The notes under the pieces are model-generated. The model searched no databases, was not told the origin of the DNA, and worked only from the letters and a program-made list of their open reading frames with translations. The translations under genes were made by a program, and so were the position numbers. Below are positions 62,582 to 64,000 of a stretch of 64,000 nucleotides of DNA, piece after piece; position 1 is the stretch's first letter; each line of letters opens with the position of its first letter. Source of the DNA: Nocardioides agri (GTDB lineage Bacteria; Actinomycetota; Actinomycetes; Propionibacteriales; Nocardioidaceae); NCBI RefSeq assembly GCF_013778305.1, contig NZ_JACEIC010000002.1, positions 1,057,708 to 1,121,707 of the forward strand. Direction: 5' to 3'.

Positions 62582-62612
62582 TTGACCCCGCCCTGATTGT
62601 GACAGTTATGCT
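62582..62612 (+). promoter_or_regulatory. Promoter of the F420-oxidoreductase operon
   Basis: TTGACC at 62582-62587 and TATGCT at 62607-62612 with a 19-base spacer. The -10 ends six bases before the ATG at 62619, so the transcript is probably leaderless. The -10 lies inside the palindromic operator. Confidence 0.5.
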
Positions 62613-62620
62613 GTCACAAT
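62596..62620. promoter_or_regulatory. Perfect palindromic operator, TetR-type by shape
   Basis: ATTGTGACAG, a five-base centre TTATG, then CTGTCACAAT: two perfect 10-base arms. It covers the -10 and runs into the ATG (62619) of the oxidoreductase gene, so a bound repressor would block transcription start. The size fits a TetR-family dimer site; the regulator is not in the window. Confidence 0.65.
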
Positions 62621-63653
62621 GAAGCTCTCGATGCCGTTGATGTACGACGGGAACCCCCGCCAGGCCGCCGACCAGATCATCGGGCTGGAGAAGGCGGGGC
62701 TCGACCTCGTGTGGGTGGCCGAGGCCTACGGCTTCGACTCCCCCACGCTGATGGGCTACCTCGCCGCCAAGACCGAGACGATCGAGATCGGCGCGGGCAT
62801 CCTCAACGTCTTCTCGCGGACGCCGGGGGCGCTGCTGCAGACCGCGGCCGGCCTCGACAACGTGTCCGGTGGCCGCGCGGTCATCGGCCTCGGCGCCTCG
62901 GGCCCGCAGGTGATCGAGGGCTTCCACGGCCTGCCCTACGACAAGCCGCTCGGCCGCACCCGGGAGGTCATCGAGATCATCCGGATGGGCCTGCGCCGCG
63001 AGCCGCTGGTCCACGACGGCATCATCACGCTGCCCCTCCCGGCCGACCAGGGCCTCGGCCTCGGCAAGCCGCTCAAGATCCTCACCAAGGTCGAGCGCGC
63101 CGAGGTGCCGCTCTGGGTCGCGGCCCTCGGAGACAAGAACGTCGCGATGACCGCCGAGGTCGCCGACGGCTGGCTGCCGCACCTCTTCTACCCGGAGAAG
63201 GCGCAGGCGGTCTGGGGCGACGCGCTCGCCAAGGGCGCCGCGAAGCGCTCGGCCGACCTCGGCCCGCTCGACATCAGCGCCGGCGGCATGGTCGCGATCG
63301 GGGAGGGCCCGGAGACCAAGGCGCTGCTCGACCTCGTCCGCCCGATGTATGCGTTGTACGTCGGCGGCATGGGCGCCCGCGGCAAGAACTTCTACAACGA
63401 CCTCGCCTGCCACTACGGCTACGAGGCGGAGGCCAAGCAGATCCAGGACCTCTACCTCGACGGCAAGAAGAAGGAGGCCGAGGCGCTGGTCCCGATGGAG
63501 TGGCTCGAGGCGGGCAACCTGGTCGGCCCCGAGTCCTACGTCAAGGAGCGCCTGGCCGCCTTCGCGGAGGCCGGGGTCACCACGCTGTCCGTCGCACCCG
63601 CGACCGCCGACCCGGCCGCGACCATCTCCCAGATCAAGGAGTGGGTCTCCTGA
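62619..63653 (+). CDS. LLM-class F420-dependent oxidoreductase
   Basis: A 344-residue luciferase-like TIM-barrel enzyme: MKLSMPLMYDGNPRQAADQI at the start, LDLVWVAEAYGFDSPTLMGY, IEIGAGILNVFSRTPGALLQ, and the cofactor-binding GRAVIGLGASGPQVIEGFHG. These enzymes use reduced coenzyme F420, or less often FMN, for hydride transfer; the substrate is unknown. No ribosome site precedes the ATG, fitting a leaderless message. It overlaps the acyl-CoA dehydrogenase gene by one base (TGATG), so the pair may act in fatty-acid, steroid or aromatic CoA-ester breakdown. Confidence 0.88.
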   Translation: MKLSMPLMYDGNPRQAADQIIGLEKAGLDLVWVAEAYGFDSPTLMGYLAAKTETIEIGAGILNVFSRTPGALLQTAAGLDNVSGGRAVIGLGASGPQVIEGFHGLPYDKPLGRTREVIEIIRMGLRREPLVHDGIITLPLPADQGLGLGKPLKILTKVERAEVPLWVAALGDKNVAMTAEVADGWLPHLFYPEKAQAVWGDALAKGAAKRSADLGPLDISAGGMVAIGEGPETKALLDLVRPMYALYVGGMGARGKNFYNDLACHYGYEAEAKQIQDLYLDGKKKEAEALVPMEWLEAGNLVGPESYVKERLAAFAEAGVTTLSVAPATADPAATISQIKEWVS

Positions 63654-64000
63654 TGCCCGAGCGTCCCAGCATCTACGAGCAGGAGCACGAGGACTTCCGC
63701 GCGAGCGTGCGGGCCTTCATGGAGAAGGAGGTCGTCCCGCACCACGAGCAGTGGGAGAAGGACGGCCAGGTCAGCCGCGAGGTGTGGCTGAAGGCCGGCG
63801 AGGCGGGGCTGCTCTGCTTCGACGTCGAGGAGGAGTACGGCGGCGCTGGGGTCAAGGACTTCCGCTACAACACGATCGTCGCCGAGGAGCTGGCGCGGGT
63901 CGGCGCGAGCGGCCCCGGCTTCCCGGTGCACAGCGACATCATCGTCCCCTACATCTCCCAGCTGGGGACCCCGGAGCAGAAGCAGCGCTGGCTGCCGGGC
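63653..64000 (+). CDS. Acyl-CoA dehydrogenase, 3' partial
   Basis: The first 116 residues of an acyl-CoA dehydrogenase; the gene runs off the window end. EHEDFRASVRAFMEKEVVPH, EVWLKAGEAGLLCFDVEEEY and GGAGVKDFRYNTIVAEELAR are the standard N-terminal helical domain, which ends in QKQRWLPG. The enzyme would introduce an alpha-beta double bond into a CoA ester using FAD. It is coupled to the F420 oxidoreductase gene. Confidence 0.92.
   Translation, partial: MPERPSIYEQEHEDFRASVRAFMEKEVVPHHEQWEKDGQVSREVWLKAGEAGLLCFDVEEEYGGAGVKDFRYNTIVAEELARVGASGPGFPVHSDIIVPYISQLGTPEQKQRWLPG

Noticed and set aside
62596..62620. CRP/GlxR-type site suggested by TGTGA and TCACA
   Set aside because: The half sites are 11 bases apart instead of six, so the spacing does not fit a CRP-family dimer; a TetR-like operator fits better.

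Overview
The window is one continuous, very GC-rich stretch of bacterial chromosome, about 70 % GC by eye, with GTG and TTG starts mixed with ATG. Gene content and order point to a high-GC actinobacterium of the Nocardioides/Propionibacteriales type: a 13E12-like DUF222-HNH gene, two kinds of actinobacterial succinate dehydrogenase, monomeric NADP isocitrate dehydrogenase, DUF3017 beside folD, a PerM-like protein beside purN-purH, an F420-type oxidoreductase, and SigE-family sigma factors. The block from pcrA through a M23 peptidase, sucC, sucD, the PerM-like gene, purN and purH keeps the order I recall for Mycobacterium tuberculosis Rv0949-Rv0957. No rRNA, tRNA, CRISPR array, prophage or insertion sequence was recognised. 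Genus assignment is inference.

Layout. 1-14 kb: a partial HNH gene, an RluA-type pseudouridine synthase, and two succinate:quinone oxidoreductase operons (sdhCAB of the mycobacterial Sdh1 type on the minus strand; sdhCAB of the cytochrome b558 type on the plus strand) with a secreted GH16 protein between them, then YihY, a 2H phosphoesterase and trpS. 14-23 kb: acetyltransferase, MFS exporter, a lone chemoreceptor, isocitrate dehydrogenase, aquaporin, a lipoprotein and malate dehydrogenase. 23-28 kb: DUF3017-folD-purH with a ZTP (pfl) riboswitch between purN and purH, and the PerM-like membrane gene. 28-32 kb: an unusual pair of sigma-factor loci, in which a sigma-like protein fused to a transmembrane sensor sits next to a split sigma factor plus membrane sensor. 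32-38 kb: sucCD, M23 peptidase, PcrA helicase. 38-51 kb: a 13-gene chemotaxis cluster on the minus strand (cheA, cheW, four tandem chemoreceptors, an unknown gene, cheB, cheR, two cheY, two cheX-like). 51-56 kb: a LiaFSR-like envelope-stress module built around PspC domains. 56-64 kb: small secreted and membrane proteins, a heterodimeric ABC exporter with one crippled ATP site, and the start of an F420-oxidoreductase/acyl-CoA dehydrogenase operon behind a perfect palindromic operator.

How the genes work together. Several TCA-cycle steps are encoded here (icd, sucCD, two sdh, mdh). Purine and one-carbon genes (folD, purH, purN) are linked to an RNA sensor of the folate-stress alarmone ZTP. The chemotaxis genes appear tied together, and to the lone chemoreceptor 21 kb away, by three matching sigma-28-like promoters (CTCA[A/G]-N15-GCCGAT); no flagellar structural gene is in the window. 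The signals I judge most worth following are the fused sigma-sensor protein beside its split counterpart, the shared sigma-28-like promoters, the gene-conversion mosaic among the chemoreceptors, the asymmetric ABC exporter, and the leaderless operator-controlled F420 operon.
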